Below are positions 1-7,603 of a stretch of DNA of 64,000 bases, piece after piece. Within the stretch, counting starts at the first letter, position 1. Each line of letters starts with the position of its first letter. The DNA is from UBA8106 sp964569695 (GTDB taxonomy: Bacteria > Acidobacteriota > Vicinamibacteria > Vicinamibacterales > UBA823), in NCBI GenBank assembly GCA_964569695.1, contig CAZMUA010000009.1, forward strand, positions 1 through 64,000, in the 5' to 3' direction. The notes beneath the pieces are model-generated. The model searched no databases, had not been told where the DNA came from, and saw only the letters and a list, made by a program, of their open reading frames with translations. Made by a program: the position numbers and the translations under genes.

Positions 1-564
1 CAACAATTCGCAGTCTGGATATGTTTTTTCGAATGCACACCGATAGCAATACGCATTATGCGCATGGACAATACTTGGATCAGTTACCGGATTGAGTCGC
101 CAATTAGCGTGTGCAGTTAGTGACATTGCAGTTAATGAGCGACCGCTATAACCATGACGAAGTGCAATGATTTCGTTCCGACCAGTATGTAAACGGGCCA
201 ACAGCACCGCCGTCTCGTTTGCTTCGGATCCGCTATTAGTGAAATAAGTCTGCTTGAGTTGGCCTGGAGTAATCGACGCCATTTTTTCGGCCAGACGGAC
301 AGTTGACTCGTGTGGAAACATCGTGGAAGTGTGTTGCAATGTTTTGACCTGTTCGGTGATGCGAGCTGTTACTTTTGGATGACAGTGTCCTACGCCAACA
401 GTGACGATACCGGCAAAGAAGTCCATATATCGTTTGCCATCCACATCCCACACGTACTGACCTTCGCCACGGGCAAGAGGTAGTGGATCTTTATAGAAGG
501 TCGCAACTGACGGGAATAGAAATTCTTGCTGTTTGGCGATAATGTCTGATCTGTTCATCGGCAT
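1..564 (-). CDS. Class III PLP aminotransferase, AGXT2-like (C-terminus cut off by window)
   Basis: Translating the minus strand from the ATG at 564 gives 188 uninterrupted residues to the window edge. Visible family marks are DVDGKRYMDFFAGI, GHCHPKV, and the PLP-phosphate loop NSGSEANETA, followed by RHGYSGRS. The segment AYCYRCAFEKTYPDC resembles the alanine-glyoxylate aminotransferase 2 (AGXT2) branch. The Schiff-base lysine lies beyond the edge. Such enzymes move an amino group from an amine or beta-amino acid to pyruvate or glyoxylate in the cytoplasm; the substrate cannot be told from this part. An in-frame ATG at 558 is an alternative start; neither has a strong ribosome binding site. 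Family call is firm, substrate is not. Confidence 0.85.
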   Translation of the reverse strand, partial: MPMNRSDIIAKQQEFLFPSVATFYKDPLPLARGEGQYVWDVDGKRYMDFFAGIVTVGVGHCHPKVTARITEQVKTLQHTSTMFPHESTVRLAEKMASITPGQLKQTYFTNSGSEANETAVLLARLHTGRNEIIALRHGYSGRSLTAMSLTAHANWRLNPVTDPSIVHAHNAYCYRCAFEKTYPDCELL

Positions 565-638
565 TTCTCGAGAGTTAAATATGAAGTCAATGTTATTTAA
601 TTCAGAATACAGGATCTTTAGTTTGAAGTTTCCGTTTT

Positions 639-1058
639 CTATGGTGATCGGAGATTCACCTCTACATATCCAGTCGACTCTGTCCACTGTACTCGACGGT
701 CGGGTAAGCCTCCTTGTCCATCGGGAGGGAAAAAGTATACGAGGATCTCATTGTACGAATCCTGAACTGGTTCGGAGAGTTGTTGGGCTATAGATTTTGC
801 ATCAGAAAGATTTTCAGCTTCGACCTCAAGAATCAAGGCATAGTGCGCAGAAAATTGTTCTACCAGTCTCCATCCTGAGCCCGTCATGACTAATCGAGGT
901 GTATTGTTTTTGTCTTCAACGAGCGATGTTGCTCTCGGCACGCTGTTTAACTGCTCATGAGCGGTTGAGTTGTCTTCATTGACAATCCAAATTAATCCTA
1001 TAATGGCAGCTACCTGTAGCGCGATCGCAACACTGATGGTGACGAACTTAGCACTCAT
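639..1058 (-). CDS. Unknown small membrane-anchored protein
   Basis: 139 residues that I do not recognise. The first 25 residues form one hydrophobic segment (VAIALQVAAIIGLIWIV), either a signal anchor or an uncleaved signal peptide. The rest is a soluble domain of about 110 residues, probably outside the cytoplasm, with no cysteines and no catalytic motif I can name; it contains EILVYFFPPDG. It lies 74 bases upstream of the aminotransferase on the same strand and could be co-transcribed with it. Base composition looks like the neighbours. It is probably real because it has a plausible membrane start, but no function is proposed. Confidence 0.55.
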   Translation of the reverse strand: MSAKFVTISVAIALQVAAIIGLIWIVNEDNSTAHEQLNSVPRATSLVEDKNNTPRLVMTGSGWRLVEQFSAHYALILEVEAENLSDAKSIAQQLSEPVQDSYNEILVYFFPPDGQGGLPDRRVQWTESTGYVEVNLRSP

Positions 1059-1328
1059 TAGCCTTGCCGCCTGGTTTTCGTAGATCTGGATACAGGGTTG
1101 GGCCGAAGACTGTTTGTAACAAGGTGTAACTCATTAGCTTCTTTGCGAGCAGTAACACCATGGTTTGCAAATGATGAACAGATGTCAAGTTGTCGAGAAG
1201 TTGGTCGAGATGAGCTTGGTTTCAGGAATCGTGTATGATGAGTGTTGATATGCGTGCTGTATGCCTGTTTTGTTAGTTAAATTTAAACATTAATGATGTA
1301 GCAAGTTGTGAGGTTAAGGAGCGCATCG

Positions 1329-1862
1329 ATGATCAAGATGTTACTGGTGATTTGCGTAGTGTTGAGTGTGATGGCGATCGGCGCGTTCGTTGTCAGTGCT
1401 GAAGATTTAAAACCTGGCGACATGGCGCCAGAGTTTTCCCTGGCTGGTTCCGATGGCAACACTCACTCACTTTCTGAGCTTAGAGGTACAACGGTTGTCC
1501 TTGCGTGGTTTCCAAAGGCTTTCACTGGTGGTTGAACGGCTGAATGTAAATCGTTCCGTGAGAACGGTGCCGCTATTAAAAAGTTTGACGTTTCTTATTT
1601 TATGGTCAGTGTCGATGACATAGAGACGAATACCAAGTTTGCCGAATCGTTAGAGGCGGATTTTCCATTGTTAAGTAACGAGGAAAAAGATATTGCGGAA
1701 GCTTATGGTGTTGTATCCTCAGTGCGCCCGTTTCCGGCGCGTTGGACTTTCTATATCGATGGTACTGGCAAGATTCTTTATATCGACAAAGACGTCAATG
1801 CTTCGACAGCGGGTAGCGATGTAGCCGCAAGACTGGCGGCGCTTGGCGTGGCTGAGCAATAA
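1329..1862 (+). CDS. Periplasmic selenocysteine-containing peroxiredoxin (in-frame UGA at 1533)
   Basis: Read through the TGA at 1533-1535, this is one 177-residue AhpC/TSA-type redoxin. Residues 1-24 form a signal peptide with a likely cut after VSA, so the enzyme is periplasmic. The fold is marked by LKPGDMAPEFSLAGSDG and VVLAWFPKAFTGG. The next codon is TGA (residue 69), then TAEC with a cysteine at 73. In Cys homologues the UGA position is the peroxidatic cysteine, and Cys73 is a plausible resolving residue. The same frame continues through SYFMVSVDD, FPLLSN and WTFYIDGTGKI to a normal stop. The start is the ATG at 1329 behind AAGGAG at 1317. Predicted role: selenol-dependent reduction of peroxides. 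Support for Sec is the position, the hairpin just downstream and selB at 28107. Alternatives are a sequencing error or a recent nonsense mutation. Confidence 0.85.
1533..1535 (+). other. Recoded UGA codon, predicted selenocysteine 69
   Basis: The codon lies between GGT and ACG in the FTGG-x-TAEC active-site motif, where Cys homologues have cysteine. The frame stays open and homologous on both sides, so nonsense decay of the gene is unlikely. Confidence 0.8.
1536..1573 (+). promoter_or_regulatory. Putative bacterial SECIS hairpin
   Basis: Directly after the UGA the RNA can form a lower stem CGGC (1537-1540) with GCCG (1569-1572) and an upper stem CGTTC (1552-1556) with GAACG (1562-1566). The five-base apical loop CGTGA carries a GU. 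The loop starts about 21 bases after the UGA, within the distance known for bacterial SECIS elements, which sit inside the coding region and bind the SelB C-terminus. The large 5' side of the internal loop is less typical. The pairing was found by eye. Confidence 0.6.
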
Positions 1863-1962
1863 GGGCTAACTAGATAAATCATCTAATTTTACCCAGTCGA
1901 GACATATTCCTGGTCTTCGATGGCATTAGGCGAGAGTCTGAGTAAGATTAGTGAAACGTAGC

Positions 1963-2127
1963 TCAGTCTTCGCTTTTCTGGTCGTCCGGTTCTTTGATTT
2001 CTTCCTTGAATCCTTTAATCGCCTGTCCCACCCCGCGACCTAGGCCTGCGAGGCGTTTTGCCCCAAAGATCAGTACGAGAATGAAGAAGACGATTAATAG
2101 TTCTGGTACACCGATTGGACCAAACAT
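1963..2127 (-). CDS. tatA: Twin-arginine translocase subunit TatA (copy 1)
   Basis: A 54-residue protein starting MFGPIGVPELLIVFF. It has the TatA layout: one N-terminal transmembrane helix (about residues 5-21), the FG hinge in IFGAKRL, a glycine-rich amphipathic helix (LAGLGRGVGQAIKGF), then a short acidic tail. TatA oligomers form the pore that moves folded proteins across the inner membrane with TatC. AAAGG lies 7 bases before the ATG. The gene is convergent with the peroxiredoxin; their stops are about 100 bases apart. tatC is not in the window. A second tatA-like gene is at 30097..30243. TatE or TatB is less likely at this length. Confidence 0.85.
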   Translation of the reverse strand: MFGPIGVPELLIVFFILVLIFGAKRLAGLGRGVGQAIKGFKEEIKEPDDQKSED

Positions 2128-2180
2128 GTCTTTACCTTTCTCTAGAAGACTGTCTCACAATATCATGTGCGCATGCCTAA

Positions 2181-2705
2181 TTAGAAGTGTCCACTAATCT
2201 GACTCAAATGAATAAGTTTTTTGAGTACTTCGTCCAGCCGTTCTTTGATTTCCGCATCTTCTAGGACTCCGTCACGGAAAGCTTCTTTCGTTACATAAAC
2301 GAAGCGTGGAATTATGAGGCAGTGGAAGTCGAGCATTAAGCTGTTAGCAAGTCCCATGAGGGACATATAACTACCTTTTCCTCCGGCGGCACAGAGAAAT
2401 CCGACCACTTTTTCTGACCAGGCTTTTCCAGTTAATTCGATGAGATTCTTCGTAGCGGCACTGGCGTCGTAGTTATAAACGGGTGTCGCAATCAAGATGC
2501 CACGGGCCTCTTGAATCCAGGCTTGCAGTTGAATGACAGATTCAGCCGAATAACAGTCGGCAGCATTACAAAGTGGTAACTGGTAATCGGCCAAATTGAC
2601 AAATCTTGTTTCCTGGCCCGCCGCTAGCAGCTGTTCGTTGGCACGCTTGGCCAGAACACGAGAACGACTATTCGGATTTAAGCTGCAACTAAGAACGAGT
2701 AGCAT
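2181..2705 (-). CDS. NADPH-dependent FMN reductase family protein
   Basis: 174 residues with a flavodoxin-like fold. The N-terminal beta strand and phosphate loop read LVLSCSLNPNSRSRVLA, matching the FMN-phosphate loop of the SsuE/ArsH-type NAD(P)H:FMN reductases. The segments GILIATPVYNYDASAATKNLIE and VVGFLCAAGGKGSY are the other conserved flavin contacts. It would transfer electrons from NAD(P)H to FMN or to a small acceptor in the cytoplasm. It is the last gene of a minus-strand series with the SDR, symporter and P1 hydrolase, though separated from the SDR by about 107 bases, so co-transcription is uncertain. The substrate is unknown. Confidence 0.85.
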   Translation of the reverse strand: MLLVLSCSLNPNSRSRVLAKRANEQLLAAGQETRFVNLADYQLPLCNAADCYSAESVIQLQAWIQEARGILIATPVYNYDASAATKNLIELTGKAWSEKVVGFLCAAGGKGSYMSLMGLANSLMLDFHCLIIPRFVYVTKEAFRDGVLEDAEIKERLDEVLKKLIHLSQISGHF

Positions 2706-2812
2706 TTCAGCATCGTATCATGATGTCTTGGTAGTTGATGAGGGTGGATGCTCGGAGAGGGACAGTGTCATCACTCTGGACAGTTCTTTCTCACTTCATG
2801 ATTAAGATGGAT

Positions 2813-3607
2813 TTACACGCCAGGTGGGTGATATCGTCCATCCGCTGCTGTCCAGCCGCCGTCAGCAAATAGCACAGTTCCTGTAACGTAACTTGAAGCA
2901 TCCGATGACAAAAATATTATAGGCCCAACCATTTCCTCTGGGGTTGCCCAGCGCCCAAGTACCGTCTTGGAAGCATACGCTTCATACCAATCCGGAACGG
3001 ACTTAATTGGCTCTGTCAGGGGTGTTTCAACAATGCCTGGGGCCAGTGCATTAACACGAACCCCTGAAGGTCCGAATTCTGCAGCGGCTGTCCGTACAAG
3101 TTGTACGATACCGGCTTTGGTCGCGGCATAGACTGACTGGCCTGGTTCGACCACTTGTGAACGGATCGAGGAAAATAGGACAATGCTACCTGCTCCTGCC
3201 TGAGTCATGTGTCGCCCGGCCGTCCGAAGCACATTAAAACTACCTTTTAGATTAAGGGAAACCACTTTGTCGAATTCATCAGAGCTGTAGGTCAGTAGCG
3301 GCTTCCTCACGTTTACACTTGGAGTGCATATTACGACGTCAAGTTGGTTGTGGCGTTGCACAATACTATCAAGAGCTTCGTCAACTAAATCTTCCTTTGT
3401 GATGTCTAGCCTTGTGCCGTAGGATGCACATCCAGATTCTTTGATTTGTTGAACAACCGCTTGGACCCCAGCGTCGTTAATGTCGAAGCAGTGGACGATT
3501 GCGCCATGTTTAGCGAATTCAAGTGAAGTGGCTTTGCCAATACCAGAAGCTGCGCCAATAATCGCAACTATCTTATTTGTTAGATTAAAGTAATCTTTGG
3601 TTGACAT
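2813..3607 (-). CDS. Short-chain dehydrogenase/reductase (SDR)
   Basis: 264 residues, the usual size of classical SDRs. The nucleotide-binding motif is GAASGIG near residue 18, with an acidic residue in HCFDIND suggesting NAD(H) preference. The catalytic set is visible: Ser in IVLFSSIRS, then YAATK (Tyr and Lys), followed by the PGIVETPL loop. The C-terminus FLSSDASSYVTGTVLFADGGW is typical of FabG-like and sugar/alcohol dehydrogenases. It starts 15 bases after the stop of the symporter gene, so it very likely belongs to that operon and may oxidise a product of the imported compound. The exact substrate cannot be read from the sequence. Confidence 0.9.
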   Translation of the reverse strand: MSTKDYFNLTNKIVAIIGAASGIGKATSLEFAKHGAIVHCFDINDAGVQAVVQQIKESGCASYGTRLDITKEDLVDEALDSIVQRHNQLDVVICTPSVNVRKPLLTYSSDEFDKVVSLNLKGSFNVLRTAGRHMTQAGAGSIVLFSSIRSQVVEPGQSVYAATKAGIVQLVRTAAAEFGPSGVRVNALAPGIVETPLTEPIKSVPDWYEAYASKTVLGRWATPEEMVGPIIFLSSDASSYVTGTVLFADGGWTAADGRYHPPGV

Positions 3608-3622
3608 CCCAGTGTCATCCTT

Positions 3623-5053
3623 TCAGAGGCCGGCCGTTGGTGCGTTAGAACTCCCTTGTGAGCCTGCTAGGTATCGCCTCGCCGCCCAGATTGTCATGCA
3701 TACTGTGACACTAGCAATGACGCCCAGTGTGGCTGAGGTAAACAAACCAGAACTTTGTTCGATCGAGATGATCTCGACTGTCACCACCAGAGTAAGTCCT
3801 GCTGCAATTGCAGACAATACTTCGAAAGTTCCAATCTTGCGAATATAGAGGCCCATGACGATTGGAACAAACAAACTCACGGTTAGTAATGTGTAGAACA
3901 CACTCATCACGGTAATGATTGACTTAGCAAAAATTGCGATGAGTAACGCTAGGGTGCCACCACCGATGGCTGCTCGACGTGCGACTTTTAAGACAGATGA
4001 GTCGTTGGCCTCTGTATTAATGAACCGTCGATAGAGGTCCTGACTGAGTGAGGTTGATAGCATAAATAAAATAGCGTCAGCAGAACTGACCTCGGCTGAA
4101 AATAGCGCGACAAGGCCAATTGCACCTATCAATGGGGGCAAAGATTCCATTAGTAGGACTGGTAAGGCCATACCAGGGTTAATTAGGTCTGGATATGCTG
4201 ACCGCGCGATAGCACCTAAAAGCGCTGGGACAAAAGCGAATAGAAGCAAGACTAAGCCGGTCCAGCCGACAGCCCGGCGTACTGTGTGCTCATTCGCGGC
4301 GCCGTACACTTTTTGCAGTAAGCCTGGCGAGACAATAAAGGCTGGAACGAGCATGGGTAAGTAGATCCACCCACCGCTAGACCCACCTAAGAAGTTCCAG
4401 TATTCAGGTATCGCTTCGGTGTTTGTGAACACGGTCTCGAAGCCTCCGGCTTGGAAGAGTGCAAAGGGTACGGCCAACATAAAGCCAATAAGCAGCATGC
4501 ACAGTTGAACTACATTGACCCAAGCAGAGGTCAATAATCCACCAGCTGTAAAATACGTCATGATGATGAAGCCACCGATAATGCAGCCGACGTACTGTGG
4601 AAGGCCTGTAATGACATTTAATACAAAGGCAATTGCTAAGAGCTGTGCTGCCAAAATAATAAGTGTTCCGATCCAGAGCAACACTGCTATCACAGCACGG
4701 ACATTACGGTCATATCGATGTTCGAGGAAATCGCCTACAGTTTTGAAATTGTGGCGAGTGGCAAGTTGATACATTCGTGGGCCGACCCAAAAAGCGAGCA
4801 CTAGAGAACCTATACCAGCTGAACCGACCCACCACCACGCACTCAAGCCAATTCGGTATCCCAATTCAGTAGCGCCAACCGTCGAGCCGGCTCCTATATT
4901 GGCTGCAAGCATGGTTGAAAAAAGTAGGCCAGGCTTAAGACGTCGACCTGCAACAAAGAAGTCATTTGTGTCACGTACTCGGCGACCAACCCAAAGGCCG
5001 ATTCCAATCAGGATTAAACCGTAGATGAGTAGTAATGAAAGATGAAGTGTCAC
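3623..5053 (-). CDS. Sodium:solute symporter family (SSS/SLC5) transporter
   Basis: 476 residues with about 13 hydrophobic segments. The N-terminal helix is followed by GRRVRDTNDFFVAGR and ANIGAGSTVGATELGY, the typical start of SSS transporters such as PutP and PanF. Later, ALFSAEVSSADAILFMLSTSLSQDLYR matches the conserved TM8-TM9 region that contributes to the sodium site. It would carry out Na+-coupled uptake of an organic solute. It begins with GTG inside the GTGA that also ends the P1 hydrolase gene, so translation is coupled to that gene. This pairing suggests it imports the hydrolase substrate or a related amide or amino acid. Confidence 0.9.
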   Translation of the reverse strand: MTLHLSLLLIYGLILIGIGLWVGRRVRDTNDFFVAGRRLKPGLLFSTMLAANIGAGSTVGATELGYRIGLSAWWWVGSAGIGSLVLAFWVGPRMYQLATRHNFKTVGDFLEHRYDRNVRAVIAVLLWIGTLIILAAQLLAIAFVLNVITGLPQYVGCIIGGFIIMTYFTAGGLLTSAWVNVVQLCMLLIGFMLAVPFALFQAGGFETVFTNTEAIPEYWNFLGGSSGGWIYLPMLVPAFIVSPGLLQKVYGAANEHTVRRAVGWTGLVLLLFAFVPALLGAIARSAYPDLINPGMALPVLLMESLPPLIGAIGLVALFSAEVSSADAILFMLSTSLSQDLYRRFINTEANDSSVLKVARRAAIGGGTLALLIAIFAKSIITVMSVFYTLLTVSLFVPIVMGLYIRKIGTFEVLSAIAAGLTLVVTVEIISIEQSSGLFTSATLGVIASVTVCMTIWAARRYLAGSQGSSNAPTAGL

Positions 5054-6135
5054 GGGTGGGACAAATCGAAATCTCGCGCAGCAGGATAGCCGGGTATGCT
5101 TGTTGCCTGACGTACGGCTCGGACGACCGCTTCGGCCATTACTTCGGCTGCGAGTGCGCCGATGGTTAACATGTCAGGCGCACCGGAAAGTTTACCAGTC
5201 GCAAGGGAAAAAATGGTATCACCGTCAACAGGGGTATGAGCTGGCACGATGGTGCGGGCAAATCCATCATGGGCCATCTGTGCGATCTTTTTCGCCTGCG
5301 ACTTCGTTAAAACTGCATTGGTGGCTACTACGCCAATCGTCGTATTTTCACCTTGGCGGAGCCGTCCGATTTCGCCAGAACGAATCAACTGACGTGCGTC
5401 AGCAAAGTTCTGTCCGTCTTCTGTCCGTACTCCTGCAACTATTTCTCCAGTCGTTGGATCTAAGATGTCTCCTACGGCATTAACAGCAACGAGTGCGGCA
5501 ACGGTCAATCCATTAGGCATTGTTACAGCTGCGCTGCCGAGACCACCCTTCATTGCACGTGAGCCTCCTCGGAGTTTACCAACGGTGGCACCAGCTCCCG
5601 CACCGACGTTCCCTTCATTTACGGGTGCGGTGCTAGCTATTGTCGCCGCTTGGAGACCACAGTCGGCAGTCGGTCGTACGTCCGGCGCGTTACCAACGCC
5701 TAGGTCGAATAAGATTGCGGCTGGGACAATGGGTACACGGGCAAACCGTGTTTCGTATCCGATGTTATGTGATTCGAGGTACTGCATCACTCCCGTGGCT
5801 GCATCCAGTCCAAAGGCGCTTCCACCGGCGAGTACGAGCGCGTGCACTTGTTGTACCGTATTAATTGGATCTAAGAGGTCGGTTTCACGTGTGCCAGGTG
5901 CACTACCACGTACGTCTACACCTGCCACCGCACCATCCTCAACCATGATGACCGTGCATCCAGTGGGACGTTCTGAAAGTGTATGATGCCCAACTTTTAC
6001 TCCCTCAACTGCTGTCAACCCACGTCTGTTGACCGCTGTATCGCCGTCCTGATGAGGTAAAGCCCAGAGCAGTATCCAGGGAATCAACGCAATTCCGACC
6101 GCAGTAGCAGATGTTCGATATATGATTCCACTCAT
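5050..6135 (-). CDS. P1 family (S58, DmpA/NylC-like) self-processing peptidase/amidase
   Basis: 361 residues. A hydrophobic N-terminus (about 11-26) suggests export or membrane anchoring. The family core is clear: GLTAVEGVKVGHHT, LVLAGGSAFGLDAATGV and the AGAGATVGK block. By position and motif the residues match the NylC catalytic set: Lys187 (TVGK), Asn219 (AVNAVGD), predicted autocleavage between Asn264 and Thr265 (ENTT), and Asp304/Asp306 in PVDGDT. These enzymes cut themselves to expose an N-terminal Thr or Ser nucleophile and then hydrolyse amides such as beta-peptides, D-amino acid peptides or cyclic and linear omega-amides. It overlaps the symporter start by 4 bases. The actual substrate is unknown. 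Confidence 0.88.
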   Translation of the reverse strand: MSGIIYRTSATAVGIALIPWILLWALPHQDGDTAVNRRGLTAVEGVKVGHHTLSERPTGCTVIMVEDGAVAGVDVRGSAPGTRETDLLDPINTVQQVHALVLAGGSAFGLDAATGVMQYLESHNIGYETRFARVPIVPAAILFDLGVGNAPDVRPTADCGLQAATIASTAPVNEGNVGAGAGATVGKLRGGSRAMKGGLGSAAVTMPNGLTVAALVAVNAVGDILDPTTGEIVAGVRTEDGQNFADARQLIRSGEIGRLRQGENTTIGVVATNAVLTKSQAKKIAQMAHDGFARTIVPAHTPVDGDTIFSLATGKLSGAPDMLTIGALAAEVMAEAVVRAVRQATSIPGYPAARDFDLSHP

Positions 6136-6262
6136 TGTCTGTTCCTATAGGAAAACTCTTCTGATAATACTTGAAATTGGTCTGGCGTCGGTAACGTTGG
6201 ATGTTAGAATCGCACCACGTTTTGTAGGTAAAACGCTACAATGACGCCAGCTATTAAGGTAA

Positions 6263-7534
6263 ATGACTCATCACGCTGAAACTGAAAAAGTTTTGCAAGT
6301 GGTCGACGGGATCACTGACGAGATCGTCGAATTTGCCGCAGATCTGGTGCGAATTCCGACTGTTAATCCACCGGGTGACCTGTACGACGTTTGCGCACAC
6401 ACTATAGGTGAACGCCTCAAATCTTTCGATTTTTCGGTCAATTACGTTGCAGCGGAAGGGCTTCCTGAACATAGTCCTACACATCCACGCGTCAATGTCA
6501 TCGGTTCTCGTGCAGGCAGTGTTTCTCGACCATTACTGCATTTGAATGGACACTTTGATGTTGTGCCACCAGGTTACGGCTGGACCCTTGATCCCTTCGG
6601 GGGAATTGTTCGGGATGGTCGCCTGTATGGCCGTGGTAGTGCGGATATGAAGGCTGGGCTTGCCGCCGCTATCTATGCGGCAGAGGCTGTCCGTCGTGCA
6701 GGAGTTGAATTACGAGGGACGATTGAAGTTAGTGGCACCGTGGATGAGGAGAGCGGTGGTATGGCGGGCGTCGCTTGGCTTGCTCAAAAAGGGCTGATCT
6801 CGTCGAATAAGACTGACTATGTGATCATTCCTGAGCCCCTTAATGTTGACTGTGTGTGTGTAGGTCACCGCGGTGTTTACTGGTTTGACATTACCACTTA
6901 TGGTCGCGTGGCGCATGGAAGCATGCCTTTTCTTGGGATAAATGCAATCGATCAAATGAATGAGGTGCTTAATGCCATTCGCGAAGAACTTGTTCCGGAA
7001 TTAGCAACACGTATAACAGACATGCCGGTAATACCCTCACAGGCTCGATATGCCACTATCAACACCAACACAATTGAAGGGGGCCAGGCAAACCAATTGA
7101 TGCAGACTCCATGTGTTGCAGATCGATGCACTGTTATCTTCGATCGACGTTTTTTACCCGAGGAAGAATTCGAAAATGTTCGGGGGGAAGTTGAAGATTT
7201 GCTAAAAAGGTTATCGGTTAGGACACCTGACTTGAGATACGACGTGCAGGATCGTTTGATTGTGCAGCCAACGCGGACCTCTGAGATGTCTCCCGTGGTT
7301 GTGGCCGTTCGAGACGCTGTGCAGTCAGTGCTTGATCGTGAGGCGACCCTTGTAGCCAGTCCTGGCACCTATGATCACAAACATGTAGCCAATATTGGCG
7401 GAGTCACAGACTGCATTGCATATGGTCCTGGAGCACTTCACTTGGCACACCAACCTGACGAATGGTGTGGAATCGATGACCTTGTCGCTGCGACTAAGGT
7501 GCTCGCTCTCTCCATACTTAAGTTGGTGGCTTGA
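6263..7534 (+). CDS. M20 family metallohydrolase (ArgE/DapE-type deacylase)
   Basis: 423 residues, right for the ArgE/DapE/ACY1 family. Zinc ligands are visible in HLNGHFDVVPPG (His, then Asp), in GRGSADMKAG (bridging Asp) and in TVDEESGG, which has the catalytic Glu pair; a C-terminal His lies in ALHLAHQPDEW. The middle segment with VAHGSMPFLG fits the dimerisation domain. The enzyme would hydrolyse an N-acyl amino acid or dipeptide in the cytoplasm. It starts with ATG after AAGG. It is transcribed divergently from the P1 hydrolase operon across a 127-base gap, so shared regulation is possible. The exact acyl substrate is not determined. Confidence 0.88.
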   Translation: MTHHAETEKVLQVVDGITDEIVEFAADLVRIPTVNPPGDLYDVCAHTIGERLKSFDFSVNYVAAEGLPEHSPTHPRVNVIGSRAGSVSRPLLHLNGHFDVVPPGYGWTLDPFGGIVRDGRLYGRGSADMKAGLAAAIYAAEAVRRAGVELRGTIEVSGTVDEESGGMAGVAWLAQKGLISSNKTDYVIIPEPLNVDCVCVGHRGVYWFDITTYGRVAHGSMPFLGINAIDQMNEVLNAIREELVPELATRITDMPVIPSQARYATINTNTIEGGQANQLMQTPCVADRCTVIFDRRFLPEEEFENVRGEVEDLLKRLSVRTPDLRYDVQDRLIVQPTRTSEMSPVVVAVRDAVQSVLDREATLVASPGTYDHKHVANIGGVTDCIAYGPGALHLAHQPDEWCGIDDLVAATKVLALSILKLVA

Positions 7535-7603
7535 CTTAGTGTGTTTTACGGTCCTGTCATTTACTCAGCTAGGTAAGCAAGTCTAATTGCTACCTATTGT
7601 TAT

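Noticed and set aside
1533..1535. Pseudogene or simple stop
   Set aside because: Both halves are well kept, the codon is exactly at the catalytic site, and selB is present; a sequencing error cannot be fully excluded.
1602..1862. A separate gene starting at the ATG at 1602
   Set aside because: It is the in-frame continuation of the peroxiredoxin after the UGA and lacks a ribosome binding site.
5465..5986. Long plus-strand open frame opposite the P1 hydrolase
   Set aside because: It has low-complexity Ala/Pro/Thr composition and mirrors a clear gene on the other strand.
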